A DNA stretch of 64,000 bases from an uncultured Schlesneria sp. (lineage in GTDB: Bacteria; Planctomycetota; Planctomycetia; Planctomycetales; Planctomycetaceae), in the NCBI GenBank assembly GCA_903899985.1, contig CAIULL010000113.1:119229-183228 (forward strand), read 5' to 3'. Each line of letters opens with the position of its first letter. The first letter of the stretch is position 1. Below the pieces are notes generated by a model, which worked only from the letters and a program-made list of their open reading frames with translations, ran no database searches and had not been told where the DNA came from. Of this stretch, positions 36,573 through 45,751 are shown in pieces. The position numbers were made by a program, and so were the translations under genes.

Positions 36573-38912
36573 TTACCGAGCCGTCACAACCGCATTGCCG
36601 GTGGCAGGTGGATGGTAACTGAGTCGATAGGCAAGTGCTTGTTCGAGGATCAATAATGCAAAAAGCGCCCACAACAGCCATTGTCGAATCTCTGCACCCG
36701 ATTCACGCCCTTCCACCCAATTCAGCTGGCCAAACTCCTGAATCGATACTCCGGTCAAATTTCCCAGTCGCTTTTTAAGATCTACCGTCGATGCGAGCGT
36801 GAGATCCCCCTCTGAAGCTGCTGGATTATACGCAATCAGACGGTCTTCACTCGCCTGACTCTGTCGCAACAGTCGGACGGTGTAGATCCCGGGTTCGTCC
36901 GTATCGCGAAAGATCGCCGACAGCCTTAGCGGCTTTTCAGGATGATTCGAGTCCAGTGAAGGCTTGATTGATTCTTTCGGCAGGCTCGAATTGACCTCGG
37001 TTTTGTTATCGATACCCCCGCCAGTGGCTGGAGCCTCAGGCGACGCCTGCAGTCGCGTCGTGCGGTCGCCTTCTTCGCCTGGCGTAAAGATTTCGACCGA
37101 ATCGGAATATTCTGCTGGATCGAGTGATAGCGCAATGGGTTCACCGACCAATCGGCGTTCAGGGTTACGATCGATTCTTGCGAGATATTTGACGAGTTCA
37201 AGCTGCACAACGACAAAACTGTTATCCGTCGCCCAGTTATTCCAATCAGGTTGGGCCGTTGTCAGACAGGTGATCACTCGACCTTTGCCAAACGAATGCT
37301 CAAGGAACAGAGCATTCTTACTTCTGATCGAGGCGATCGTCTGAACGCCATCCGCTCGCTGCTGATCGTCATTCACCCACTCTTTCGCAGTCGGAAAGAA
37401 CTGGAAGACCCGGACAAGCTTGATTAAAGCATTGTCTTCACCTGCAAAAATGCGAAATAGCGGATGTTTTGTCGTGATCAGGTCCGCTCCAGGACTTGTC
37501 GGATCGACGATCAGTTCCTTCGGTGATGCCTCCAGCGGGACAGGAAAAAGCCCCTTTCCCTTACGGAACAACGCGTCATTGTAATGCGCCGGACGAATGG
37601 CATCCCCGACAAACCAGGCAAGCCCTCCTCCCGCGTCAACGTATCGCTCAAGTGCATCGATCGAATCGGCCGGGAGCTCTGGAACATTCAGCAGGTAAAT
37701 ACACGCGAAACCATCGAGCGGACGTCGTCGGAGGAATTCGACATTCTCGACGCTGGCGACATAACCAGTGGCCTTAGGATCTGCGGCGATGGCATCGGCA
37801 ATGTATGACCCGTCTTCGCCGGAAGGGTCTCCATCAACGACAAGCACCGGTACAGACCTGGGGACATCGATCGCCAGAGAACGAATGTTATCTTCGGGCA
37901 GACTGTCTGCATCGAGACTCACTCGAATTTTATGAACGGAGGGCGTCGACAGTCGAACTTCAAAATCATGAGCGACTTCGGATTGCGGATCAATTTTCTC
38001 GAAGACGACGCTCGCAGGGAGCTTATCGTTGTTGTCAAAGATCGATAAACGGACATCGGAAGCGACCTGTGAACCGAAATTCTTGACAGCGACTCGCATT
38101 CGAAGCGGCACGTCAACTGCCGCCACCTGCGTATCGCCCGTTAATTCGACCACGCTCAGATTCGAGTGGGTTTCCGGAACCGCACGAACAAGATTGACCG
38201 AAACTCCAGAAGTCGTCAGTCCCTCGACTGCAGTTGCAATCGCTTTCTGGTCGCGCCAGTCATGGTCTCGATAGTCCGAAATCACATGCAAATGTTGAAT
38301 CACTCCTCGCTCCTGGCCAAACAGTTTTTTCGCCGCCTGTAGGCCTGTCGTGAGATCAAGTGCCTGATGAGTACATTTGAAAGTCTGGGGGTCGAGCTTC
38401 GATAACAGCTCGGTCACAAAATCTTCGTTGACATTTCGCTCCACAAAAAATGGCTGGTCTGGTTGCGACAGTCTGATCAGCGTCAGCTTCTGGGTATTCG
38501 GCTGCTGCGCACCCCCCACCGCAATCTGATGCACGATCTTGATCGCTTGAGCAAAGCCACTGGTCTCTTCCCACCGATCACGCATCGACAGGCTGTCATC
38601 CAGGAGCACGATGTGATGTGACTGTGCTCCACGAAAGATCGACATCTGTGCGGGGTCGAGAATCAATCGCGAAATCAACAATACCAGACCGGTAACAATC
38701 AGGATTCGCATCAAGAGCAACATCAATTGTTCGAGAAGCAGTCGGCGCTGATTTCGTTGCTGACTTTGAAGCAGGAATTCCATCGCCGCGAAACGAACCC
38801 GCCGATATCGCATCCGGTTGATCAGATGAATGATAATCGGTGCTGCAATCAGGCATGCGCCGCCTGCAACGAACGTCGGATTGAAGAAGTGATTGGCGAG
38901 CCAAGCTGTCAT
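36573..38912 (-). CDS. BatA/N-terminal aerotolerance-type VWA membrane protein
   Basis: 779 aa. It begins with the BatA N-terminal module FFNPTFVAGGACLIAAPIIIHLINRMRYRRVRFAAMEFL, followed by a second helix (LLLMRILIVTGLVLLISRLIL). The VWA-like domain has HIVLLDDSLSMRDR (DxSxS MIDAS). A middle region of beta domains, a GATase-like segment (YVDAGGGLAWFVGDA) and a C-terminal helix (WLLWALFALLILEQAL) complete it. First gene of a minus-strand operon with the VWA and DUF4175-like proteins. The MoxR ATPase and DUF58 genes that often precede this set are missing here. Confidence 0.87.
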   Translation of the reverse strand: MTAWLANHFFNPTFVAGGACLIAAPIIIHLINRMRYRRVRFAAMEFLLQSQQRNQRRLLLEQLMLLLMRILIVTGLVLLISRLILDPAQMSIFRGAQSHHIVLLDDSLSMRDRWEETSGFAQAIKIVHQIAVGGAQQPNTQKLTLIRLSQPDQPFFVERNVNEDFVTELLSKLDPQTFKCTHQALDLTTGLQAAKKLFGQERGVIQHLHVISDYRDHDWRDQKAIATAVEGLTTSGVSVNLVRAVPETHSNLSVVELTGDTQVAAVDVPLRMRVAVKNFGSQVASDVRLSIFDNNDKLPASVVFEKIDPQSEVAHDFEVRLSTPSVHKIRVSLDADSLPEDNIRSLAIDVPRSVPVLVVDGDPSGEDGSYIADAIAADPKATGYVASVENVEFLRRRPLDGFACIYLLNVPELPADSIDALERYVDAGGGLAWFVGDAIRPAHYNDALFRKGKGLFPVPLEASPKELIVDPTSPGADLITTKHPLFRIFAGEDNALIKLVRVFQFFPTAKEWVNDDQQRADGVQTIASIRSKNALFLEHSFGKGRVITCLTTAQPDWNNWATDNSFVVVQLELVKYLARIDRNPERRLVGEPIALSLDPAEYSDSVEIFTPGEEGDRTTRLQASPEAPATGGGIDNKTEVNSSLPKESIKPSLDSNHPEKPLRLSAIFRDTDEPGIYTVRLLRQSQASEDRLIAYNPAASEGDLTLASTVDLKKRLGNLTGVSIQEFGQLNWVEGRESGAEIRQWLLWALFALLILEQALAYRLSYHPPATGNAVVTAR

Positions 38913-39313
38913 TGCGCGTTGGCTCCGTTAAGAGGGAAGAAACCGATTGCCATGATAATCCATTGGAATTTGTCGCGGCGAACACCGACGTCGACAGTAC
39001 CGAGTCTAACCATGGCGCTGAGAGAAGTCATCTTCGATCCAGTTTCTGCTTCACCGACAGCGACTTCAACCGATAATTTTTTGCATAAACAACTTGAGAG
39101 GCGTGTGTACGTTTATATACGCAAGAAATGTGCGCAAAATTACAGTAGAAAGTCTCTCAAAATGATGCTATTAGGTTCACTCGATTGATTCAAATTCTGT
39201 ATACATCGATTTTTTGATTGTAAATCACTCAGGTTGATCCACGATGGAAAATCAGGTGCTGTCGAGATCATCCTTTACAAAATCAGCGATTTAGATTCGC
39301 TGGAGTTTATTGA
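38913..39313. other. Divergent promoter region between the BatA operon and the cNMP-FHA gene
   Basis: About 400 bases, AT-rich toward 39080-39300, with no ORF of recognisable family. It should carry promoters for both directions. No clear operator was picked. Confidence 0.5.
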
Positions 39314-40069
39314 ATGGAACGCCTTGAATACCCCGCAGCTGCAGTAATTTTCCTGGTCGGCGACCCGGCGGAAAAATCGTTTTTGATTCATTCGGGAACA
39401 ATTGAATTGCGTCGTGGAACTGGCGACGCGAACGACTGTGCTACCCGACTCGGACCTGATGAAGTCTTCGGCGAGATGAGCCTGATCGACGAAAGACCTT
39501 ATTCAATGTCCGCGCGCGCTTTGACAAATGTGCATCTGACTGCACTTTCGCGGGACGAATTCGAACAGATTTTGACAGTTGTTCCGGACAATTTTCGCGT
39601 TCATCTGAATGCGCTGTTCGAACAGCTTCGTATGCTTTCGTCTCAAACACAAGTTGCAACTCCTCTCGTTGTCACTCCCCCGGTAAAAACCACTTACGTC
39701 ACGATCCATCCTTTGACTCGTCTTGCGGCTTCAATGCTGCCTCGTGATGGGATCTGGATTCAAAAATTCCCCTTCCGTATCGGCCGATCCGCAAAGGAAT
39801 TCGAAGCGGCTCCGCCGGATCCGAACGACCTGTGGTTAAACGATCGATCGCCCTACAACGTGTCTCGCAATCACGCGGTTATCGAGATGGAAAAGGGCGA
39901 AGTCATCGTCAAGGACTGCGGCTCTTCACTTGGAACACTCGTCAACGAGCACCTCATCGGAGGCAATTCCTACGATCATGAAATTCCACTTGATGAGGGG
40001 GAAAATACCGTGATCCTTGGTGGTTTCATGTCGAAATTTCAATTTCGAATCAACGTCGAGACGGTTTAG
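39314..40069 (+). CDS. Cyclic nucleotide-binding and FHA domain protein
   Basis: 251 aa with two signalling domains and no output domain. Residues about 1-110 are a Crp-type cNMP-binding fold (FLVGDPAEKSFLIHSGTIELRRG ... LGPDEVFGEMSLIDERPYSMSARALTNVHLTALSRDEF). Residues about 145-248 are an FHA domain with FRIGRS, SRNHAVIEM and SSLGTLVN, which should bind phosphothreonine. It may link a nucleotide signal to Ser/Thr kinase substrates. It is divergent from the BatA/VWA operon, which suggests but does not prove a regulatory link. Confidence 0.9.
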   Translation: MERLEYPAAAVIFLVGDPAEKSFLIHSGTIELRRGTGDANDCATRLGPDEVFGEMSLIDERPYSMSARALTNVHLTALSRDEFEQILTVVPDNFRVHLNALFEQLRMLSSQTQVATPLVVTPPVKTTYVTIHPLTRLAASMLPRDGIWIQKFPFRIGRSAKEFEAAPPDPNDLWLNDRSPYNVSRNHAVIEMEKGEVIVKDCGSSLGTLVNEHLIGGNSYDHEIPLDEGENTVILGGFMSKFQFRINVETV

Positions 40070-40082
40070 CTTATTTCTTGGT

Positions 40083-41339
40083 TTATTTCACAACGAAGCC
40101 GACAGTCTCAATCTCTGCATGTCCAGATTTGCGAAAGGGGCGAGGCATCGGTTGCGCCTGCCCTTTTTCATCAACGGTTCGCGATCTGAGCGTATATTCG
40201 CCGGCCGGAAGTCCGTCTAAAATCACCGCCCAGTGTACCTTGCTGAATCGCATGGGCCACGTCTTGGGTCGACCTTCGTTATCGAATCCAAGCGTGTCAG
40301 CCGGGATCGTGGAATCGGGAAGGTCCCCTCCCCATTTTCCCGATTCCGGAGCGGGCAATATCGTCGCGTCAGACCACTCGGCTGTCACGAAGTAGGGATC
40401 GTCAGTCGGCTCTGCTCCCTTGCGACAGACCCAGACTTGAACTTTTCTCAGACCGGATATTCCCACTTGAGCGTAGCCGGTGACCGGAATTCTCTGATTG
40501 GCCGCAATGCTTGGTGGAACAGAAAGCGTCGCTGCAAATGTCTTAAGCGGACTGTCAACGTCATTATTTCCCTCAATGTACGTATCATTCGCCACAGCCA
40601 GATTGGTCAAAACAATATGGCTAAGCCATTTGATCGACTTGAATCCGTATGACTCGGGAACGACGACACGAACCGGGCCACCTCGCTCGGGAGTCAACCA
40701 AGCTCCGTTCAATTTGTAGCACAGGATCACCGGGGGAAGATCGTAAACGTCTTCCAGAACCCGACCGGCGGGAAGCGAGCTGCGAAACATTTGCTTTGGC
40801 TCGTTATTGTGATAGCCGTAGTAAAACACTCGACGAAAATTTTCCACGGGTTGAGTTTTCCAGATGACGACTTTCAGCGGAACCCCTTCCCAGATTCCGG
40901 TTCCTAACGGACATCCGATGTTGAGACACGTCATCACTTTGGCGAATCTGACCGCGTGCGTTTCAGCCAATTTCATCAGGGCAGGAAAATCGAGCGCGGT
41001 TCCGCTGGAGTTTGTCATTGGCTGTTTGATGCGTGTCGGATGATCCTGGTCGGCCGTCACTTCAAGCCGCCAGGTTTCCCGCGTCAGTCCAACCTCAGAT
41101 CGTTTTTCCTCGGAAAGCGAATGTGGGACTGGCGATCCTCGGGAAACGTCACGAAATTTGTCGAGCGGCGTCATGAACGATTCCAGCCTGGCGACGGCAT
41201 CGTTTAGTTCAGGCTCGAGGCTGTCAGCCCAACCCCTGACGCCACCGCCAAACGCCGCCACACCGACAATTCCAGCTCGCACAAAAAATCGGCGAGTCAC
41301 CAAAAGATGGTCGCGCAAGAACCTGTCGGAATCACGCAT
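40083..41339 (-). CDS. Sulfite oxidase-like molybdopterin-dependent oxidoreductase
   Basis: About 418 aa. A twin-arginine-type leader (LLVTRRFFVRAGIVGVAAFGG) exports the folded protein. The centre carries the Moco-domain pattern with a candidate molybdenum-ligand Cys in VMTCLNIGCPLGTGIWEGVPLKVVIW, then RGGPVRVVVPESYGFKSIKWL, and a C-terminal Mo-co dimerisation-like Ig domain (IPVTGYAQVGISGLRKVQVWV). ATG 41339 is chosen, with AGGGG 6 nt upstream; the track start at 41369 is 10 codons further out. No heme domain is fused, so a separate cytochrome would take the electrons. The substrate is not known. Confidence 0.85.
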   Translation of the reverse strand: MRDSDRFLRDHLLVTRRFFVRAGIVGVAAFGGGVRGWADSLEPELNDAVARLESFMTPLDKFRDVSRGSPVPHSLSEEKRSEVGLTRETWRLEVTADQDHPTRIKQPMTNSSGTALDFPALMKLAETHAVRFAKVMTCLNIGCPLGTGIWEGVPLKVVIWKTQPVENFRRVFYYGYHNNEPKQMFRSSLPAGRVLEDVYDLPPVILCYKLNGAWLTPERGGPVRVVVPESYGFKSIKWLSHIVLTNLAVANDTYIEGNNDVDSPLKTFAATLSVPPSIAANQRIPVTGYAQVGISGLRKVQVWVCRKGAEPTDDPYFVTAEWSDATILPAPESGKWGGDLPDSTIPADTLGFDNEGRPKTWPMRFSKVHWAVILDGLPAGEYTLRSRTVDEKGQAQPMPRPFRKSGHAEIETVGFVVK

Positions 41340-41638
41340 ATTCAGCCCCTGAATTCCACGCGGGCACAAATCTGTATTGAGATTATCATTGCGATGAGCC
41401 CGTTGCGAGAATAAAACTCGTCCTTACACGACATCGCAGCGATGAACTCGGCCTTCACTCCGGCGACTTGACCCGCAGGAATCAACAGCGTCGTTGTTTT
41501 GGGTGGTAAATTCGTCCCAATGTTGTGGCGACATTTACAGTCAACGTTGCATCCGCCAAACTATCGTGCGAATCAGGTCGGCGTGCGCCAACCCAAGTGT
41601 GTCTTACGATTTGACCCCTCTGTAGACTGGATTGATCG

Positions 41639-42271
41639 ATGAAAAGTTTTCTTGCGTCAGTAGCACTCACTCTCGTCTCGATTTCCGCCGTCGGCTTTAC
41701 CGCCGAACCAGACAAAGACGGTTTTGTCTCGTTGTTTGACGGCAAAACATTCAACGGTTGGAAGATCAATGAAAAACCTGACAGCTGGAAGATAAAGGAC
41801 GGAGCGATTGTCGCCAACGGCCCACGTAGTCACCTGTTCTATGTCGGCGACGACAAACCGTTCGTGAATTTCGAACTCCGAGTCGATGTCATGACAGAAC
41901 CGAACAGTAATGGAGGGATTTACTTCCACACCAAGTACCAGGACGAAGGTTGGCCAAAATATGGATTCGAAGCTCAGGTCAACAACAGCCAGGGAGATCC
42001 AAAACGAACAGGAAGCCTTTATGCCGTTGTCGACGTCCTCGAAAAACACGTTCCCGATAATCAGTGGTACACCGAAACCGTCATCGTTAAAGGGAATAAG
42101 ATTACCATTAAGATCAACGACAAAGTTGTCGTCGACTACACCGAACCTGCTGACAAAAAAGCGGGAGAAGACTTCACCCGCAAGATCGATAAGGGAACCT
42201 TCGCCCTTCAAGCTCATGATCCCGGTAGCACCGTCCACTTCAAGAATATTCGAGTCAAACGTCTCGACTGA
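41639..42271 (+). CDS. Secreted DUF1080 (3-keto-disaccharide hydrolase-like) protein
   Basis: 210-aa exported protein with a signal peptide (MKSFLASVALTLVSISAVGFTA) and one DUF1080 jelly-roll domain: FVSLFDGKTFNGWKINEKPDSWKIKDGAIVANG, FELRVDVMTEPNSNGGIYFHTKY, YGFEAQVNNSQ and a C-terminal GTFALQAHDPGSTVHFKNIRVKRL. The family is greatly expanded in planctomycetes and some members hydrolyse 3-ketoglycosides; activity here is inferred. It is followed by a strong terminator and is probably monocistronic. Confidence 0.92.
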   Translation: MKSFLASVALTLVSISAVGFTAEPDKDGFVSLFDGKTFNGWKINEKPDSWKIKDGAIVANGPRSHLFYVGDDKPFVNFELRVDVMTEPNSNGGIYFHTKYQDEGWPKYGFEAQVNNSQGDPKRTGSLYAVVDVLEKHVPDNQWYTETVIVKGNKITIKINDKVVVDYTEPADKKAGEDFTRKIDKGTFALQAHDPGSTVHFKNIRVKRLD

Positions 42272-42308
42272 GAATTAGCCATCGTCATCACGACGCTCAC
42301 TTCATCGA

Positions 42309-42345
42309 GCCTGGTTCCCAATCCGGAAACCAGGCTTTTTTATTT
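42309..42345 (+). terminator. Strong intrinsic terminator after the DUF1080 gene
   Basis: GAGCCTGGTT ... AACCAGGCT followed by TTTTTTA. A stem of about 8-9 bp with a short loop and a U-run, 40 nt past the stop codon. Confidence 0.85.
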
Positions 42346-42591
42346 GATTCGATGTTCACCTGAATGAGTCACGCGAAGCAATCGCATTTTCAGTTTGAGT
42401 TATTATGAGCGAACGGTCACATCACAGAACGACCTGTTGCTTTTTTGCGCAAATATTCCGGAGCATTTCGATTAAGTTTGATTTCGATGTTGACTGAAAC
42501 CATGAAGATCCGATATCAATTATGAAGATTAAATGAAGATGTTCATTTTGAAGGTTGCAAATTCAATCGGGCAACTGCAGGAGGCTTCGCA
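42346..42591. other. Leader region of the 66-aa gene
   Basis: About 245 bases, AT-rich, with no other gene. A shadow ORF (42533..42733) overlaps the small gene out of frame. The promoter of the small gene should lie here. Confidence 0.4.
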
Positions 42592-42792
42592 ATGTCCAGT
42601 TTTAATTGGAAATTCTGGGCGATTCCGCTCACACTCTGGTCACTCTATAGCTGCTGGTATTTCGGTTACCAGTCCGGATACGCCGAAGGTCACGATACAG
42701 CATGGAGCTTGGCGCGTCCGTATGATCTGGTAAACGCCACCCCAAATGAAGGGAACGTTCCACGCTTTCTGGATAGCAGCCTCAATCAGTAA
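42592..42792 (+). CDS. Small single-pass membrane protein, 66 aa
   Basis: Unrecognised, but looks real: a perfect AGGAGG sits 7 nt before the ATG, better than for most genes here. It opens MSSFNWKFWAIPLTLWSLYSCWYFGYQ, one aromatic-rich transmembrane helix, then a short polar tail ending RFLDSSLNQ. Likely inner-membrane. It ends 205 nt before the SMP-30 fusion gene. No function is proposed. Confidence 0.7.
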   Translation: MSSFNWKFWAIPLTLWSLYSCWYFGYQSGYAEGHDTAWSLARPYDLVNATPNEGNVPRFLDSSLNQ

Positions 42793-42997
42793 TCGAGTTT
42801 GCTTAGATCGGTGACCTCCTCGGCGGCATCCAGAAAAATGCCCCCTTGTTGTGCGGTCTGTATTTCAACCGGTCGAAGTGTGGCAACTCTCTCTCCGTAA
42901 CGGCATACTTGATGTCGTGCAGAGGACTGCCAGCCCAATCATGAGACATGATGGGTGCTTCGATCCGAAATTCAGAACTTGACAATAAGGATGTTTC

Positions 42998-44509
42998 ATG
43001 ACCAACTGGAAAAAAATAAGCCTCGCTGCGTCAGCGCTCATTGGCTTGATCTCGTCTCCCCTGTTTGCGGCGGATATCAAGGACCTGGTTGCTCCGAGCG
43101 CTGCTGCGGTCAAAGTTGTTGGTGACTGCAAGTTCACCGAGGGGCCTGCTTTCAGCCCGAAAGGTTTTCTCCTTTTCAGCGACATTCCCAACTCACGTAT
43201 CATCCGCGTTGAGGCCGATGGTCAGTCGAGCGACTTCCTGAAACCGTCTGGTGGGGCCAATGGCCTGGTCTTTGACGGGGCAGGTCATCTTTACGCTTGT
43301 CAGGGACAGGCCCGCCGAGTCGTTAAGATTGCGATTCAGGATGGAAAGATCGAAACCCTTTGCGATCAATATGACGGAAAACCACTGAACAGTCCCAATG
43401 ATCTGGCTTTGGATTCGGTTGGCGGTCTGTATTTCACCGATCCCAGATATGGTGGCGATTCCAAGATCGATCAAACTTGTATGGGTGTTTACTATGTTGA
43501 TGTCGCCGGCAAGACGACACGAGTCATCGATAACCTGCAACGGCCCAACGGGATTCTTGTCTCGATCGACGGGAAGGTGCTGTATGTCGCTGAACCGAAT
43601 AAGCGCGAATTTTGGAAGTACGAAATCACTGGCCCAGGCAAAATCACGAGCGGAAAGCTGATTTTCACCGGGGATGAAAAGCTGGATGGTGGCGGCCCCG
43701 ATGGAATGTGTCTCGACCAGCACGGCAATATTTATACGACTTATAACGGCATCGTTGTTCTTAACCCGGATGGAGGCCTGATTGGTCGCATCCCTGTTCC
43801 CGAACATCCGGCAAACTGCACGTTTGGTGGTGCCGACGGCAAAACTCTTTATATCACCGCCCGGACAAGTCTCTATTCGATCGCCATGAACGTTGCCGGT
43901 GCACCGTTGTTCTCAAACGGACCCAGACCAGCCCCTCAGGTCAGTCATCGCAGCTCATTTCGTGGTCCCGCTCGACTTGCTCAGGACAAGAAAGATTCCG
44001 AAAAGGATGCGGTCAAAGAAGTCGTCATCAAGGCGATTAAGCTGAATGTTCCCGCCAGCTGGAAACAGGAAGAGCCCTCGAACAATCTTCGACTGGCTCA
44101 ATTTAAGATTCCTCCTGTCGAAGGAGATAAACCCGCAACCGAACTGGTCATTTCGTCGTTTGGTGGCGATGGTGGTGGTGTCGACCAGAATTTCAAACGC
44201 TGGATCGATCAGTTCACTGCAGAAGGCCGGAAATTAAGAATGTCATCAGGCGAGTGCGAGCAGGGCAAGTACTACGTCAACGACATCACGGGGACGTACC
44301 TGCAGTCAACAGGAGGCCCGTTTGCCGGTGGCAAGAAGACTCCTATGCCAGGCTATCGATCGCTGAGTGTTGTGCTTGCCGTTCCGGAAAAAGGAGTTTA
44401 CTTCCTGCGGCTCACAGGCCCGGAAAAGACGGTCACGTCCGCCGCTGACGCTTTCCGTAAGTCGTTCAATGGAAATGCTTCGAAAGAAGCGGAATACGAA
44501 CTGAAGTAA
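42998..44509 (+). CDS. SMP-30/gluconolactonase-like protein with extra C-terminal domain
   Basis: 503 aa with signal peptide (MTNWKKISLAASALIGLISSPLFAA). Residues about 30-305 form an SMP-30/lactonase beta-propeller with metal-site elements EGPAFSPKG, the Asn-Asp of SPNDLALDSVGGLYFTDPRYGG and GGPDGMCLDQHGNIY. The propeller ends near ITARTSLYSIAMN. A linker rich in charged residues leads to a second domain (about 340-503: IKLNVPASWKQEEPSNNLRLAQFKIP ... GVYFLRLTGPEKTVTSAADAFRKSF) that occurs elsewhere as a small exported planctomycete domain. The fusion suggests a sugar-lactonase role, as inference. Confidence 0.88.
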   Translation: MTNWKKISLAASALIGLISSPLFAADIKDLVAPSAAAVKVVGDCKFTEGPAFSPKGFLLFSDIPNSRIIRVEADGQSSDFLKPSGGANGLVFDGAGHLYACQGQARRVVKIAIQDGKIETLCDQYDGKPLNSPNDLALDSVGGLYFTDPRYGGDSKIDQTCMGVYYVDVAGKTTRVIDNLQRPNGILVSIDGKVLYVAEPNKREFWKYEITGPGKITSGKLIFTGDEKLDGGGPDGMCLDQHGNIYTTYNGIVVLNPDGGLIGRIPVPEHPANCTFGGADGKTLYITARTSLYSIAMNVAGAPLFSNGPRPAPQVSHRSSFRGPARLAQDKKDSEKDAVKEVVIKAIKLNVPASWKQEEPSNNLRLAQFKIPPVEGDKPATELVISSFGGDGGGVDQNFKRWIDQFTAEGRKLRMSSGECEQGKYYVNDITGTYLQSTGGPFAGGKKTPMPGYRSLSVVLAVPEKGVYFLRLTGPEKTVTSAADAFRKSFNGNASKEAEYELK

Positions 44510-44533
44510 ATGTCACTCGCTCGAATCCAAGTT

Positions 44534-44558
44534 GCGTTGCGGGCAACGCCCGCAACGC
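44534..44558. repeat. Long perfect hairpin after the SMP-30 fusion gene
   Basis: GCGTTGCGGGC-AAC-GCCCGCAACGC, an 11-bp perfect stem with a 3-nt loop. It lacks a T-tract, so it is either a Rho-assisted 3' end or a palindromic intergenic repeat. Confidence 0.65.
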
Positions 44559-44654
44559 ACTGCGTTTGAAAAGAATCAGCAAAGGTGCAACCAATCACGT
44601 GTTTTCTTATGACGGCAGGTGGTTGTTCCAATCTTTCTGTTATTCATTTTCGGA

Positions 44655-45445
44655 TCTGTACTGGCCGTCTTGCCTAGGCCGTCGTTTCTGATTCATCCGC
44701 TGGGCGGCATTAATCCTTTCGGCGAGCGAACCCCAGGTACCACCAATGGGAACCCCCGCATGATGCGGGCGAAGCAAGTTCACCGACAAGCCGAATCGTT
44801 GCCCGCCAAAAAAGTCTGTTGAGTACCTCGCTCTCATCTCCTGCAGATGTCCAATACGTCGCTTGAGTCCCATGCGTCCCATCAAAAACAAAATCTTGTG
44901 TCAAAGTTCGATCAAGTTCGAACGACTTCGACCATTTCCCGTATTTCATAGGCTTTTGACCGTTTTTTCATCGCGCCCGAGTTCGATCAAGTTCGCCCGA
45001 GTTCGATCAAGTTCGATCAAGTTCGATCAAGTTCGATCAAGTTCGATCAAGTTCGACACACTTCGTTCATGTTCGATCGACTTCGTGTTTTCGGAATTGG
45101 TCTTCATCTTCAATTCGCGGAATGCGAATTCCTGATGACGGCCATGCAAATACGAAAGTACCAAAAACGGTAGCTCTGAATCGCTGCCAAAGAACGAACG
45201 GCCACGGTTCGTTCAAGCGTTTCAAGTCGACACTGAAGCGAACCGGGTTCAATTTGGTTTCTGAAATGTCAAAGATCAAAGTCGTTGCATTACGTCAACA
45301 AGACCGGAATGCGCATCGAAAATCAGCGCCCCTTCACCGTTCCCTGGCGAACCCTGCCTGTCATCACAGGGAATCATTGCGCCGCCTACAAACAAATTAC
45401 GACAAAAACCTACAAATTATGATAATGAAAGTCAATAGAAATTGA
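44655..45445 (-). repeat. Dispersed repeat element, copy B (inverted relative to copy A)
   Basis: About 790 bp whose reverse complement aligns with 14030-15035: the right part with a short GC-rich inverted repeat (CCCGCATGATGCGGG) and GAATCAGAAACGAC in antisense, the core GGTCAAAAGCCTATGAAATACGG, a decamer array, and the left part (AACGGCCACGGTTCG, TCAAGTCGACACTG, CGAACCGGGTTCAAT). Only one decamer-core block is present, unlike copy A. Like copy A it lies between the 3' ends of two convergent genes. ORFs within (45122..45445, 44640..44891, 44710..44949) do not stay in frame against copy A. Confidence 0.8.
44975..45060 (-). repeat. Tandem decamer array in copy B
   Basis: About eight 10-bp units in register, mainly GTTCGATCAA with one GTTCGCCCGA, reading on the minus strand as TTGATCGAAC. 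Further degenerate units extend to about 45084, and two more lie on the far side of the core at 44900-44930. Confidence 0.85.
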
Positions 45446-45751
45446 AAGATTATTTCTGGACGTTTGGAAGGGGCTCGCGAAACAGGGTTTGCAAATCTCG
45501 AAATCCGCGTCCTCGCAGTTGAGTTTGTTTCCCCGAGAGTGCGGTTGGATCGTCAGGCCGCGGAGCTCAAATGACTTTGGCGTCTCTTCGTGTGAGCCGC
45601 TGTGCTGATGAATTTGCGTTTGCGTCCGATCGACTTCGGGCCAGATCGCATCGGAATCTGCTTGTGATTTTTTGAGAATCCCGTTCACGAATCCGTCACG
45701 CGCGCAACGTCAAATTATGCGAGGCGGGCTGGAATGAGTCGATAATCCGAG
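45446..45751. other. Intergenic stretch downstream of fhcD
   Basis: About 305 bases past the repeat. ORF 45410..45688 on the minus strand (92 aa) has no known family and partly overlaps the repeat end, so I do not call it. Confidence 0.4.

Noticed and set aside
42803-42985. 60-aa minus ORF between the small membrane gene and the SMP-30 fusion
   Set aside because: Occupies the likely promoter of the SMP-30 gene, no ribosome site seen, no recognised family.
44640-44949. Minus ORFs 44640..44891 and 44710..44949 in repeat copy B
   Set aside because: Overlap each other in different frames and align to copy A only with frame changes; treated as part of the repeat.
44975-45084. Decamer arrays considered as a CRISPR array
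   Set aside because: Units are 10 bp with no unique spacers between them and no cas genes in the window.
45410-45688. 92-aa minus ORF downstream of fhcD
   Set aside because: Partly inside the repeat end, low-information composition and no family.
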